From Brasilonema sp. CT11 (lineage in GTDB: Bacteria; Cyanobacteriota; Cyanobacteriia; Cyanobacteriales; Nostocaceae), in contig NZ_JABXYX010000068.1 in the NCBI RefSeq assembly GCF_017982655.1, positions 1 to 40,743 on the forward strand: a DNA stretch of 40,743 nucleotides. Reading direction: 5' to 3'. The notes under the pieces were generated by a model, which saw nothing but the letters and a program-made list of their open reading frames with translations, was not told the origin of the DNA and made no database searches. The position numbers and the translations under genes were made by a program. How positions within the stretch are numbered: position 1 is the first letter of the stretch; the number at the start of each line of letters is the position of its first letter. Positions 14,971 to 24,500 of the stretch are shown piece after piece.

Positions 14971-15506
14971 GGGAACGACAAAATTTACGCTCATTGGCGC
15001 AAAAAAATACAACGTTAATGACCAAAGAGGCAGGGAGTAGGGAGCAGGGGGCAGGGAGCACAGGGAGCAGGGAGAAAACTGATCCACCTGAATTAGATTC
15101 TCCTTTTCTCCCTGCCCTCAAGCGTAGCGTGCTCGTCGTCAGGTGCTTCTCCTCACGCCAGATACTTAGGTCGGGAGACCCTCATCAAGTACTGGCTCAA
15201 CGGACAGGTGCCTCAAGTCGGGAAACCCGCCCACGGCACTGTCCTTCCCTATACCCCTACACCCCCACCCCCTAGCCCCTTCGGGGCGCTACGCAAACGG
15301 GGGAATTCAAAATTCAAAATTCAAAATTCAAAATTAATACTTTTGAACGCCAGGTGCTTTATGCCGGGGAACCCGTCCACCGCACTGGCTCCTTTTGACT
15401 TATTTTGCCCCTACACCTCTAGTTTGGTGTTCTTCTTACTAAAGATGAATGTGCCAGAAAGTACTGGGACTTTAAAGTAAAATGAAGATGTTGCGTAATT
15501 CCTTGA
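14971..15506. repeat. Repeat-rich non-coding region
   Basis: This stretch holds no credible gene. At 15026-15076 it has degenerate GGGAGCA units. Hairpins with bulged stems lie at 15202-15244 (GGACAGGTGCC with GGCACTGTCC) and 15350-15388 (CCAGGTGC with GCACTGG), plus a degraded copy near 15139-15195. At 15304-15335 there are 4.6 tandem copies of AATTCAA. All are types commonly scattered between cyanobacterial genes. Confidence 0.7.
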
Positions 15507-17258
15507 ATGGCAAATTCACGACGACTATCTAAGCTTCTTGCATACCTACGCCCTCATTGGCGGGACGCAACATTTGGCATTATTGCCTTGTTGATTGTGA
15601 ATGGTTTGGGTGTTTATATCCCTCTGTTGATTCGCTCTGCTGTTGACCGACTCTCAGTAGAATTCAACTTTAATCAAATCAAATATCTTGTTATACAGAT
15701 TGTATTATTCGCTTCAGCAATGTGGTTCATCCGGGTTGCTTCTCGGATTTGGCTGTTTGGCGTCGGGCGTCAGGTAGAATTTGACCTTAAACAACGGATT
15801 TTTGAACACTTATTGAAACTGGAACCGTCGTATTTTGCCATCAATAGCGCAGGCGATTTGATTAGTCGGGCGACAAGCGATGTGGACAATATCCGGCGGC
15901 TGTTGGGTTTTGCAGTCCTGAGTTTGGTAAATACTTTATTTGCCTACATTTTCACCTTACCAGTGATGCTAGGTCTGAGTGTAGATCTGACATTAGCCTC
16001 ACTAGCAGTCTATCCTTTCATGTTTTTCTTAGTATATTTGTTTAGTGATCGCTTACGGACACAACAGTCCGCTGTACAGGAGAGGATCTCTGACATAAGT
16101 GCACTGATTCAAGAGGATATCAGTGGCATGGCCTTAATAAAAATTTACTCTCAGGAAGAAAACGAGCGTCGTGCCTTTGCCAATCGAAATCGGGATCTCT
16201 TGGAGGCTAATCTCAAATTGGCAAAAAGTCGAAACACGCTGTTTCCACTGATTGGTGGACTAGCCACGGTGAGTTCTTTTATCATTATCTGGTTAGGCTC
16301 CACAAGGATTGCCAATGGAAGCCTGGCTGCTGGTGATTTTATAGCACTACTTTTGTACGTAGAGCGTCTCGTCTTCCCGACGGCTTTGTTAGGATTCACT
16401 ATCACCGCTTACCAACGAGGTGAGGTGAGTATTGACCGCATTGAGACAATTCTGACTGTCACACCCAAAATAAAAGATACACAAGATACGATTCACTTAC
16501 CACTACACCAAGTCAAAGGAAAACTCACAGCAAAAAATCTGAGTTACACTTACCCTGGTTCCACCACTTCCGCACTGTGTGACGTTAATTTCACCATAGC
16601 TCCTAGTGAGACTGTAGCAATTGTAGGCGCTATTGGTTCGGGGAAATCAACTTTGGCGAATGCGGTGCCAAGATTGTTGGATATTGAGCCGGGGCAGTTG
16701 TTTTTGGATGGAGTGGACATTACCAAAATTGCCTTGGCTGATTTAAGAAGTGCGATCGCTTATGTCCCTCAAGATAGCTTTCTGTTCAGTACAACAATTA
16801 AAAATAATATTCGCTACGGCGATCCTGTCAGCGAACAAGAACAAGTCGAATACACTGCCAAGATGGCGCAAATTCACCCAGAAATCATTAATTTTCCCCA
16901 ACAATATGAAACCATAGTTGGGGAACGTGGCATTACTCTTTCTGGTGGTCAACGCCAACGTACTGCTTTGGCTAGGGCAATGCTAGTTAATGCCCCAGTG
17001 TTAATTTTAGATGATGCTCTTTCCAGTGTGGATAATCAAACTGCGACAGACATCTTGAAAAATCTTTCTGGTGGTACGCAACGAAAAACAGTCATTTTCA
17101 TCACTCATCAACTTTCTGCTGCTGCTAGTGCTGACCGCATTTTCGTCATGGACAAGGGGAAAATCGTTCAAAAGGGCACGCACGCAGAACTTTTGCAGCA
17201 GTCTGGAATGTATAAAACTTTATGGAGTCAGCATCAGATCGAAGAATTATTGCATTAG
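15507..17258 (+). CDS. ABC exporter half-transporter (type IV fold)
   Basis: 583 aa: one membrane domain of six helices (about 15-310) and one ATPase domain (about 340-580). Walker A is GAIGSGKST (374-382), the Q-loop YVPQDSFLFS, the signature LSGGQRQR, Walker B VLILDD (D502 followed by D503), the D-loop SSVD and the H-loop FITHQLS. The residue after the Walker B aspartate, normally the catalytic Glu, is Asp503. This substitution marks the degenerate site of heterodimeric exporters such as TM287/288 and BmrC/D, so a partner half-transporter elsewhere is likely. Substrate is unknown; lipid, drug or polysaccharide-linked export are all possible. No partner gene is in the window. Confidence 0.93.
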   Translation: MANSRRLSKLLAYLRPHWRDATFGIIALLIVNGLGVYIPLLIRSAVDRLSVEFNFNQIKYLVIQIVLFASAMWFIRVASRIWLFGVGRQVEFDLKQRIFEHLLKLEPSYFAINSAGDLISRATSDVDNIRRLLGFAVLSLVNTLFAYIFTLPVMLGLSVDLTLASLAVYPFMFFLVYLFSDRLRTQQSAVQERISDISALIQEDISGMALIKIYSQEENERRAFANRNRDLLEANLKLAKSRNTLFPLIGGLATVSSFIIIWLGSTRIANGSLAAGDFIALLLYVERLVFPTALLGFTITAYQRGEVSIDRIETILTVTPKIKDTQDTIHLPLHQVKGKLTAKNLSYTYPGSTTSALCDVNFTIAPSETVAIVGAIGSGKSTLANAVPRLLDIEPGQLFLDGVDITKIALADLRSAIAYVPQDSFLFSTTIKNNIRYGDPVSEQEQVEYTAKMAQIHPEIINFPQQYETIVGERGITLSGGQRQRTALARAMLVNAPVLILDDALSSVDNQTATDILKNLSGGTQRKTVIFITHQLSAAASADRIFVMDKGKIVQKGTHAELLQQSGMYKTLWSQHQIEELLH

Positions 17259-17942
17259 ATTTGTTGCGCTTAACGCTTAACAGAAAAATCGTGTTTTTTA
17301 TATATTGCGGGAGCGATACGCCAAGAGCGCGTTTCTTGCTTTGCGCGATCGCCGCGAGTTAGGCGCTGAGATCTTGCACCTGATTCAAAAACCGGGTTTC
17401 TTGAGAAGACCTAATCGTATAAACCTTAATTTTCCGTTCACAAACCTGGTTGTTTAGGTTTTGTTAAAAATGATCCAAGATGTCAGCGCCCAAGGGGCGC
17501 GATTACATGCCCGCAACGAATGAAAGAAACACCATTTCCCTGTTAAGCGTTCTCTGTGTTTCTTGAAAGTAAAAGAATCTCGCCAGATGTTTCACGAAGC
17601 GAAACACCACAGATTTAATATTTTTGCAATAAGTTTCATAAAATCGACTCTTTAGGAGGATGTAGTTTATCTGAGTTTTGTAAAACCTAGTGAACGCATT
17701 TGCTGGGCAGCAAATTTTAAGACATATATATGAAATATGTATATTTTTAACGACTTTTCATCTTACATAAGATATGTTTATTTTGCTTTAACTAAAATTT
17801 ATAAAAAATCATGATCCCAAGAATCTTGATGAAGATTCAGTGAATCTACGGTTAAACTTCGTTTGCTTCTAGTGAGCTAGGTTTATATTCTAATTACGCT
17901 AAATAACCATATTTTATTCGCTAAATATAATTGGCATCAGTA
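17259..17942. other. Intergenic region with repeat and AT-rich leader
   Basis: No credible gene in 684 nt. The first part is rich in HIP1-like and GCG palindromes, then a repeat element at 17362-17490. The last 250 nt are AT-rich and probably carry the promoter of the sugar transferase gene. I see no consensus promoter there. Confidence 0.55.
17362..17490. repeat. Inverted-repeat element, MITE-like
   Basis: GGCGCTGAGATCTTG at 17362-17376 is mirrored by CAAGATGTCAGCGCC at 17476-17490 with one mismatch, giving a 129-bp unit. Inside is AACCGGGTTTCTTGAGAAG, a motif type also seen in the element at 36084. The 14-mer CTGAGATCTTGCAC of its left end recurs at 21316-21329. Confidence 0.5.
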
Positions 17943-18620
17943 ATGTATCAGATATCCTGCACAACAACTGTTGATGGTGCAACGGTGGATACTTGGAAAT
18001 CGCAACTAACTGCTCATCCATCAGTGAATTCTAGGTTGAAACGATTTTTAGACATTGTGGGGAGCTTAGTAGGACTACTAATTTTATCGATTTTGTTTGT
18101 ACCAATAGCAATAGCAATTAGAATCGATAGTCCTGGTTCAATTTTCTTCACACAAGAACGTTACGGACTATACGGACGCTCATTCCGTATCCGGAAATTC
18201 CGCTCTATGGTTTCAAATGCGGAGAAGTTAAAATCTTTGGTGCACAATGAAGCTGATGGATTAATTTTTAAAAATAAAAATGACTTCCGAGTCACAAGAA
18301 TAGGTCGCTTTTTAAGAAGTACAAGTCTAGATGAGCTCCCACAGTTTTGGAACGTTTTAGTAGGCGAAATGAGTTTAGTAGGGACACGTCCACCAACAAA
18401 GGATGAAGTGTCTCAGTATAATCAACGTCACTGGCAACGCCTAAATGTTAAACCAGGTTTGACAGGCGAATGGCAAGTTAACGGTCGTTCTCAGATCAAA
18501 GATTTTGAGCAAGTTGTGGACTTAGATTTGCAGTATCAGAAGAAATGGTATCCAATGTACGACTTATTACTGATTGTGAAGACATTTTTCATGATCGTTG
18601 GTCGAGTGGGAGCTTTCTAA
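17943..18620 (+). CDS. Bacterial sugar transferase (phosphoglycosyl transferase, PF02397)
   Basis: 225 aa from ATG at 17943; a TTG four codons earlier is less likely. It is the short, monotopic form without the N-terminal four-helix region of WbaP/WcaJ. KRFLDIVGSLVGLLILSILF is the re-entrant membrane helix, followed by TQERYGLYGRSFRIRKFRSM. The catalytic Asp-Glu dyad is D130-E131 (TSLDELPQFWNVL), and VGTRPP and VKPGLTGEWQVNGRS complete the signature. It transfers a sugar phosphate from a nucleotide sugar to undecaprenyl phosphate, the first step of exopolysaccharide assembly. GalE and the acyltransferase at 19890 fit a polysaccharide context. It converges on surE with 8 nt between stops. Confidence 0.92.
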   Translation: MYQISCTTTVDGATVDTWKSQLTAHPSVNSRLKRFLDIVGSLVGLLILSILFVPIAIAIRIDSPGSIFFTQERYGLYGRSFRIRKFRSMVSNAEKLKSLVHNEADGLIFKNKNDFRVTRIGRFLRSTSLDELPQFWNVLVGEMSLVGTRPPTKDEVSQYNQRHWQRLNVKPGLTGEWQVNGRSQIKDFEQVVDLDLQYQKKWYPMYDLLLIVKTFFMIVGRVGAF

Positions 18621-18628
18621 GGAAGTTA

Positions 18629-19309
18629 TTAAACCCTCAATTTGGTTATAGCTATTTTGCCAGAAAAACACACATCAACATCACTGCCAGGAGTGCGATC
18701 GCGCTTACCATATTCACCCTCGTAATAAAAATCATTGCCCTCAATCCGGTAGTTGATGGGTAATGGTTTGGTACAGGGTTGGCAAAACACAACTTCTGGA
18801 TCTGGTTCTCCTGGAAGCAGATGAGGTAAATTTACGTTCCAAAAAGTTCCCGGTTCTAGGGGACGATTGAGTAAGTCAGCTAAAACAGAACTCGTCCAAC
18901 GTGCTGCCACATCCCAATCAACATTCAGCTTCTTTTTAAGATAGCGAGAAACTGCAATACCAGGAATGCCATGCATAGCTGCTTCCCTGACAGCGGCGAC
19001 AGTCCCGGAAATGTAGGCATCCACGCCCATATTGCCTCCAGCATTGATTCCGGATAATACAAATTGGACATTTGTGCAAATATGTGTTATTCCAATTCTG
19101 GTGCAATCAGCCGGAGTTCCTGCAATAGCATACTCGTTTTCAGAGCGACGATGGACATGAATTGGTTGAGTCGTGGTGACTTGATGTCCACAACCAGAAA
19201 GATGATCTCTGGGAGCGGCTATAATAACTTGTTGACCATTTACAGCTTTCAGGAGCGCTTGAATACCAGGAGCGTCGATCCCGTCATCGTTGGTGAGAAT
19301 CAAAGTCAT
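18629..19309 (-). CDS. surE: 5'/3'-nucleotidase SurE
   Basis: 226 aa from ATG at 19309; the frame is open to 19390 but MTLILTNDDGIDAPG is the conserved SurE start. Metal and phosphate ligands are D8-D9 in NDDG, Ser38 in RDHLSGCGH, and N93 in SGINAGGNMG. AGTPADCTRIG and SGTVAAVREA are further family motifs. SurE removes phosphate from nucleoside monophosphates and short polyphosphate in stationary phase or stress. It is convergent with the sugar transferase; 8 nt separate the stops, so the transcripts probably overlap. Confidence 0.95.
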   Translation of the reverse strand: MTLILTNDDGIDAPGIQALLKAVNGQQVIIAAPRDHLSGCGHQVTTTQPIHVHRRSENEYAIAGTPADCTRIGITHICTNVQFVLSGINAGGNMGVDAYISGTVAAVREAAMHGIPGIAVSRYLKKKLNVDWDVAARWTSSVLADLLNRPLEPGTFWNVNLPHLLPGEPDPEVVFCQPCTKPLPINYRIEGNDFYYEGEYGKRDRTPGSDVDVCFSGKIAITKLRV

Positions 19310-19889
19310 AGATTGTCTACTTAGGACTTGTACAAATATAAGCAACAAAACCGATTTTGAAGCAAATTTGCTTTGAAAGCAATTGCTCAACCGGCAACAG
19401 TGTGCGTTCTTCTCAAAACAAATTTCAATACATAAGGTAAGTTGCTAGTCACTGTGTAAAATCTATTTTAAGTACAAAATTTTGTAAAGTATTTAAAAAT
19501 ACTCAAAAGAAGTCTTTATATTGAAGTATTGTTTAATAACTAGCAACTTTGTTTATATACACACAGGTAGCTGTAGTTCAGTGGGAAATTAAATGTATAT
19601 TATGTCGCTCGTGAAAAAACTGCAAAATTCTCCAAATCATTACTTATACTATCAGTTATAAAAAAACGTATATTGTCTAAGTATTGAATGACTTAATATA
19701 CACTCAAAAGAGATGAAATAAAGATTTCAAAAAAATCATGATTCTTGTTTAGATCTTTATAATTAATTCTCAAAGATTTTCTTACTGTTGTAAATACGTC
19801 TTTTGTCAACCAACTGCTTAGTAGATTGACAATGAGATTGTTTAAGAAATATTAATTAAATTGAGAAATTCCGAAATTGGTTCTTGCTC
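19310..19889. other. AT-rich intergenic region
   Basis: 580 nt between surE and the acyltransferase gene, with divergent promoters expected. It holds the palindromic element at 19439-19549. The remaining sequence is very AT-rich and has no credible gene. Confidence 0.55.
19439..19549. repeat. Nested palindromic element, MITE-like
   Basis: AAGTTGCTAGT (19439-19449) and ACTAGCAACTT (19539-19549) form a perfect 11-bp terminal inverted repeat of a 111-bp unit. Inside lie two further palindromes: TACAAAATTTTGTA (19473-19486) and AGTATTT/AAATACT (19488-19503). There is no coding capacity. Confidence 0.5.
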
Positions 19890-21107
19890 ATGGAAGTATT
19901 AAAATCTGGAACATCTGCACAACAAAGACTGCGTCTTCATTTTTTAGACGGTTTACGTGGATTGGCATCTCTATATGTCGTTCTTGTCCACATAAATCGA
20001 TATATGGGAGAACAAGTACCTGTATTTTTGCAAGTTATAGGCAGAACTTTTAAATATGGAAATTTTGCTGTAGCGATTTTCATTGTGCTTTCGGGCTTTG
20101 TTTTGATGCTACCAGTAGCCCGTTCGCAAAAGGGTTATCTTCCTGGAGGTTTTTGGGATTATATTCAACGGCGATCGCGTAGAATCTTACCTCCTTACTA
20201 TGCTGCTCTCTTTTTTAGTTTGCTAACAGCAGTCATCATATTAGGATTTATTCACTTTTTTAATTTCAAGTGGCATGAATCTCCGGAATATGGAGAATTT
20301 CATGTTTTCTTTTCCCCTCTTGACGTAATAACACACTTGCTACTCATTCACAACTTCACTCGTGACACACTGGCTTCTATTAATACACCTATGTGGACTG
20401 TTGCAACTGAGTGGCAAATATACTTTTTATTCCCACTATTATTGTTACCTATATGGCGGCGTTTCGGCTTATTTACCGCTGTGATTAGTGCTTTTTTAAT
20501 TAGCGTAGCACCATTGTATCTTTTGAATGGATTTTTGGAAGCAGCTCATCCTTGGTTTCTCGGCTTATTTGCTTTAGGTATGGCAGCAGCAGATATTATT
20601 TTTTCCGAAAAACCAAAGTTAATTGCGATCAGAAACTCCTTGCCTTGGAATGTGCTTGCGATTGTATTCATTGTTCTTGCCCTGATAGCCGGAGCGCAAA
20701 CACTGGGAGTTGTTGCTATGATAACCGGATCGCAAAAAATGGGATTTAATTCTTGGATTAGTGATAGTTTTTGTGGTTTGGCAACAGCTTGTCTACTAGT
20801 TTACTGTAGCAACTCAGTTATAAAAGGCAAAAATACACCTCTCGTTCTGCGGTTATTTGAGAGTCGTTGGGCAATTGCACTCTCAACATTTTCTTACAGT
20901 TTATATCTCACTCACGGAGTCGTAGTAACAGTGGTAGGTAATTTCCTTCTTAATCTTCACATGCCGCCAACTGAATTTATCACAATATTTTATCTGGTGG
21001 CTTTACCACTGTCTTTACTGATTGGTTACTTGTTTTACTTAGTTTTTGAAAGACCATTTATGTCTAATTTTTTGAAAAAGCGCAAGGTAAAAGATGCAGT
21101 CAATTAA
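19890..21107 (+). CDS. Acyltransferase 3 family membrane protein
   Basis: 405 aa from ATG at 19890 (a TTG two codons upstream is in frame). The start carries the signature HFLDGLRGLASLYVVLVHIN with the conserved His34. About ten membrane helices follow, with FFSPLDVITHLLLIHNF and PMWTVATEWQIYFLFPLLLL as family landmarks. Such proteins move acyl groups, often acetyl, onto sugars of surface polysaccharides on the periplasmic side. The nearby sugar transferase supports that role, but the acceptor is unknown. The final residues are a short basic tail (FLKKRKVKD). Confidence 0.9.
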   Translation: MEVLKSGTSAQQRLRLHFLDGLRGLASLYVVLVHINRYMGEQVPVFLQVIGRTFKYGNFAVAIFIVLSGFVLMLPVARSQKGYLPGGFWDYIQRRSRRILPPYYAALFFSLLTAVIILGFIHFFNFKWHESPEYGEFHVFFSPLDVITHLLLIHNFTRDTLASINTPMWTVATEWQIYFLFPLLLLPIWRRFGLFTAVISAFLISVAPLYLLNGFLEAAHPWFLGLFALGMAAADIIFSEKPKLIAIRNSLPWNVLAIVFIVLALIAGAQTLGVVAMITGSQKMGFNSWISDSFCGLATACLLVYCSNSVIKGKNTPLVLRLFESRWAIALSTFSYSLYLTHGVVVTVVGNFLLNLHMPPTEFITIFYLVALPLSLLIGYLFYLVFERPFMSNFLKKRKVKDAVN

Positions 21108-21120
21108 TTGCAGTAAAGAG

Positions 21121-21240
21121 TCAAAGAAGAAGCAGAGGGGAAGCGAACAGGGAGCAAGGGAGAAAGTAAGTAGGTCGGCGTAAATAATTCTTGTTGGAAT
21201 AAGGCAGGGAGCAGGGAGCACCCGAGCAGGGAGAGAAAGA
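21121..21240. repeat. GGGAGCA-type low-complexity patches
   Basis: Degenerate units GGGAGCA and GGGAGAA occur at about 21145-21165 and 21205-21236, resembling those at 15026-15076. No gene is present between 21108 and the transposase scar. Confidence 0.5.
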
Positions 21241-21346
21241 GTTTGAGCCTTATTTACTTTTTTTCACACAGTTTGGTTTTATTGCACCGACTTACTTATC
21301 TTACTAATAACTAATCTGAGATCTTGCACGTATGCGTCTTATAAAA

Positions 21347-21387
21347 TTGAGCCACTCCGCGTCACTTTAGTGCGCGGAGTGGCTCAA
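21347..21387. repeat. Perfect 15-bp hairpin
   Basis: TTGAGCCACTCCGCG (21347-21361) and CGCGGAGTGGCTCAA (21373-21387) pair perfectly around an 11-nt loop that itself can form CAC/GTG. On the minus strand the hairpin is followed by TTTTAT, which would make it a terminator for the transposase fragment that ends at its edge. Confidence 0.55.
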
Positions 21388-21525
21388 AATACCTTGAAGC
21401 ATATCTTCCACATGGTCTAGCTTGCTTTTGCCATCCCCTTGCGGATCATAAATCCGGTAGTCAATTACCCAAAATTGACCGATTTCTGGATTAACATAAA
21501 CACAGTTAACTAAACCTATCCCTTT
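21387..21525 (-). pseudogene. IS701-like transposase fragment
   Basis: On the minus strand 46 codons read KGIGLVNCVYVNPEIGQFWV, IDYRIYDPQGDGKSKLDHVE, then DMLQGI, before running into the hairpin. This matches the central DDE-domain region of cyanobacterial IS701-type transposases (WVIDYRIYDPDGDGKSKLDHV in intact copies, from memory). An in-frame TGA precedes the fragment and the rest of the gene is absent, so it is a scar of an old insertion. It lies immediately before the ROCO gene. Confidence 0.7.
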
Positions 21526-21564
21526 TCATCAATCTTCTTTCCTTTTACCCTTTTCCTTGGAATT

Positions 21565-24500
21565 ATGACGCAGGATGAGTTATTGGTACTGATAGATCGC
21601 GCGATGGTTGAGGGTTGGCGAGAGTTAGACTTGTCGGGACAGGAGTTGACTGAGTTACCTGTAGAAATTGGTAAGTTGAAGCAGCTTGAGTCTTTGATTT
21701 TGGGAAAGAAGGTTGAAGGTTATGAATACGTAGGAAACCGCGATCTCGAAAAGGTTTCAGGTAACAATTTAAAAACGCTTCCTCTCGAACTATTGGGTTT
21801 GCCTAATTTGCGTAAGTTGGATATTAGTGGCAATCCTTTAGAGAGCATTCCCGATGTGGTAACGCAAATACTACATTTAGAGGAACTTATCTTAATTCGA
21901 GTAGAGCTAACTGAAATACCTGATGCGATCGCTAATTTAACCAATCTGACGCAGCTTGACCTCAGTTACAACAAAATAACCCAGATTCCAGAGGCGCTGG
22001 CTAAATTAACCAATCTGACGCAGCTTGACCTCAGTTACAACCAAATAACCCAGATTCCAGAGGCGCTGGCTAAATTAACCAATCTGACGCAGCTTGACCT
22101 CAGTTACAACAAAATAACCCAGATTCCAGAGGCGCTGGCTAATTTAACCAATCTGACGCAGCTTGACCTCCGTAAGAACCAAATAACCCAGATACCAGAA
22201 GCGCTCGCTAAATTAACCAATCTGACGCAGCTTCACCTCTTTGCCAACCAAATAACCCAGATACCAGAGGCGCTGGCTAAATTAACCAATCTGACGCAGC
22301 TTATCCTCAGTTTTAACCAAATAACCCAGATACCAGAGGCGCTGGCTAAATTAACCAATCTGACGCAGCTTATCCTCAGTTATAACCAAATAACCCAGAT
22401 TCCAGAGGCGCTGGCTAATTTAACCAATCTGACGGAGCTTCACCTCAATGACAACCAAATAACCCAGATTCCAGAGGCGCTGGCTAATTTAACCAATCTG
22501 AGGGAGCTTATCCTCAATAACAACCAAATAACCCAGATTCCAGAGGCGCTGGCTAATTTAACCAATCTGAGGGAGCTTATCCTCAATAACAACCAAATAA
22601 CCCAGATTCCAGAGGCGCTGGCTAAATTAACCAATCTGAGGGAGCTTATCCTCAATAACAACCAAATAACCCAGATTCCAGAGGCGATCGAAAGTTTGCC
22701 GAAATTGGAAAAACTAGATTTACGAGGAAATCCGCTTCCTATTTCACCAGAGATTTTAGGATCTTCTAATAATGTTGGTTCAGTAAAAAAAATTTTCAAT
22801 TACTTGCAATTACTCCGTAGCGGTGAAGTGCGTCCACTCAACGAAGCCAAACTCTTACTCATCGGACAAGGCAGTGTCGGCAAAACATCCCTGATCGAGC
22901 GACTAATCCGCAATAAATATGACAAAAATCAACCCCAAACCGACGGACTCAATGTAGAAACTTGGAACGTGCAGGTCAATAGCAAACACATCCGCCTGAA
23001 TGTTTGGGACTTTGGCGGACAGGAAATTTATCATGCCACCCATCAGTTTTTTCTGACTAAGCGCAGCCTCTATCTCCTCGTTTGTAATAGTCGCACTAGC
23101 GAAGAAGAAAACCGCATCGAATATTGGCTCAAACTAATCGAAAGCTTCGGCGGACAGTCTCCGGTGATTATCGTTGGCAACAAAAAAGACGAACAACCCC
23201 TCGACATCAACCGCAAGGCATTACGCGAAAAATATTCTAACATCCAAGCGATTATCGAAACCTCCTGCCAAGACAATATCGGCATTGATGAACTTCGCAC
23301 CGCTATTTTGCAGCAAATCGCCAACCTCAAAGAAGTCTACGATCTTCTACCCCTCTCATGGTTTGAGGTTAAACAACAACTCGAATCCATGCCCCAAGAC
23401 TTCATCACCTACAGTAGCTATATCGGCATCTGCTACCAAAACAAAATTCCCGAAGAACAAAACCAAGAGCAACTAATCGACTTGCTGCATCGACTTGGCT
23501 TAGTTCTCAACTTCCGCGAGCATCCAATCCTCAAAGATACCAACGTCCTCAAACCCAACTGGGTGACAGAAGGCATTTACGCGCTCCTGAGCGATGAAAA
23601 CCTCAAAACTAAAACCAAAGGCATTTTCACCCCCGCTGATCTCACTCGCATCCTCAATCCAGAGCGATACCCCACCAAGCGTCACGGCTATCTGATCGGG
23701 TTGATGAAAGAATTTGAGCTTTGCTTTGCACTAGAATGTCAGCCACCACAATTCCTAATTGCAGGACTTCTGCCTAAAGACCAACCAAACGAAACAAAAC
23801 TCAAGGGTGAAACCCTGGAATTTCAATACCATTATAAAGTTCTCCCCGAAAGCATCATTTCCCGCTTCATCGTCATCAGCCACGAAAAAATTTATAACCA
23901 AATCTATTGGCGCAGTGGCGTAATGCTGCAATATCAACAAAACAACGAAATCTACAACATTGCTCGCATCAAAGCCGATCCCGAAGACAAAAAAATCTTC
24001 ATCACCATTAGCGGACGCAAAGAAACCCGCCGCTTATTTCTCGGCATTCTCCGCGATGTCTTCCAAAAAATCCACAATCCCAACCTCGAAATCACCGAAT
24101 GGGTTCCCGTCCCCAACCATCCCAACCATCCGCCCCTCGACTACCAAGAACTCCTCGGACTCGAATTCATGGGTGAAAGCACAATCACCATCGGCAAACT
24201 AAGATTAAAACTCGATTTGCGTCAACTTTTAGATGGCTACGAATCACTAGAATCACGTCAAAAATCACAAAAAGGCGATCCAGAAAGCGATCGCTTCACA
24301 ATTGTCAACCAGATTTACAATAACAACCACGGAGAATCTAAACCCATGACACAAAACACAAACAACTTTCAAAACCCAAACATCGGCAACTTTGCCAACG
24401 AAGTCAAAGACAACGCCAGACAGCAAGCCTCTAACTTCACCCAAACAAGCGGTGCAAACATCAGCGAAATTCTGCAACTAATCGGCAACCTGCGCTCCTC

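Noticed and set aside
15026-15076. GGGAGCA repeats as CRISPR or coding repeats
   Set aside because: Irregular short units with no spacers, no cas genes nearby and no matching frame; typical low-complexity intergenic DNA.
19555-19620. tRNA-like stretch (GTAGCTGTAGTTCAGTGGG)
   Set aside because: A D-arm-like string is visible but no matching acceptor stem, anticodon arm or T-loop follows.
21931-22689. CRISPR array
   Set aside because: Regular 69-bp repeats without unique spacers, in frame inside a clear LRR domain. The WD40 array fails for the same reason.
22440-22799. Repetitive antisense frame across the LRR region
   Set aside because: Shadow of the 69-bp LRR repeats; composition and repeats follow the coding strand.
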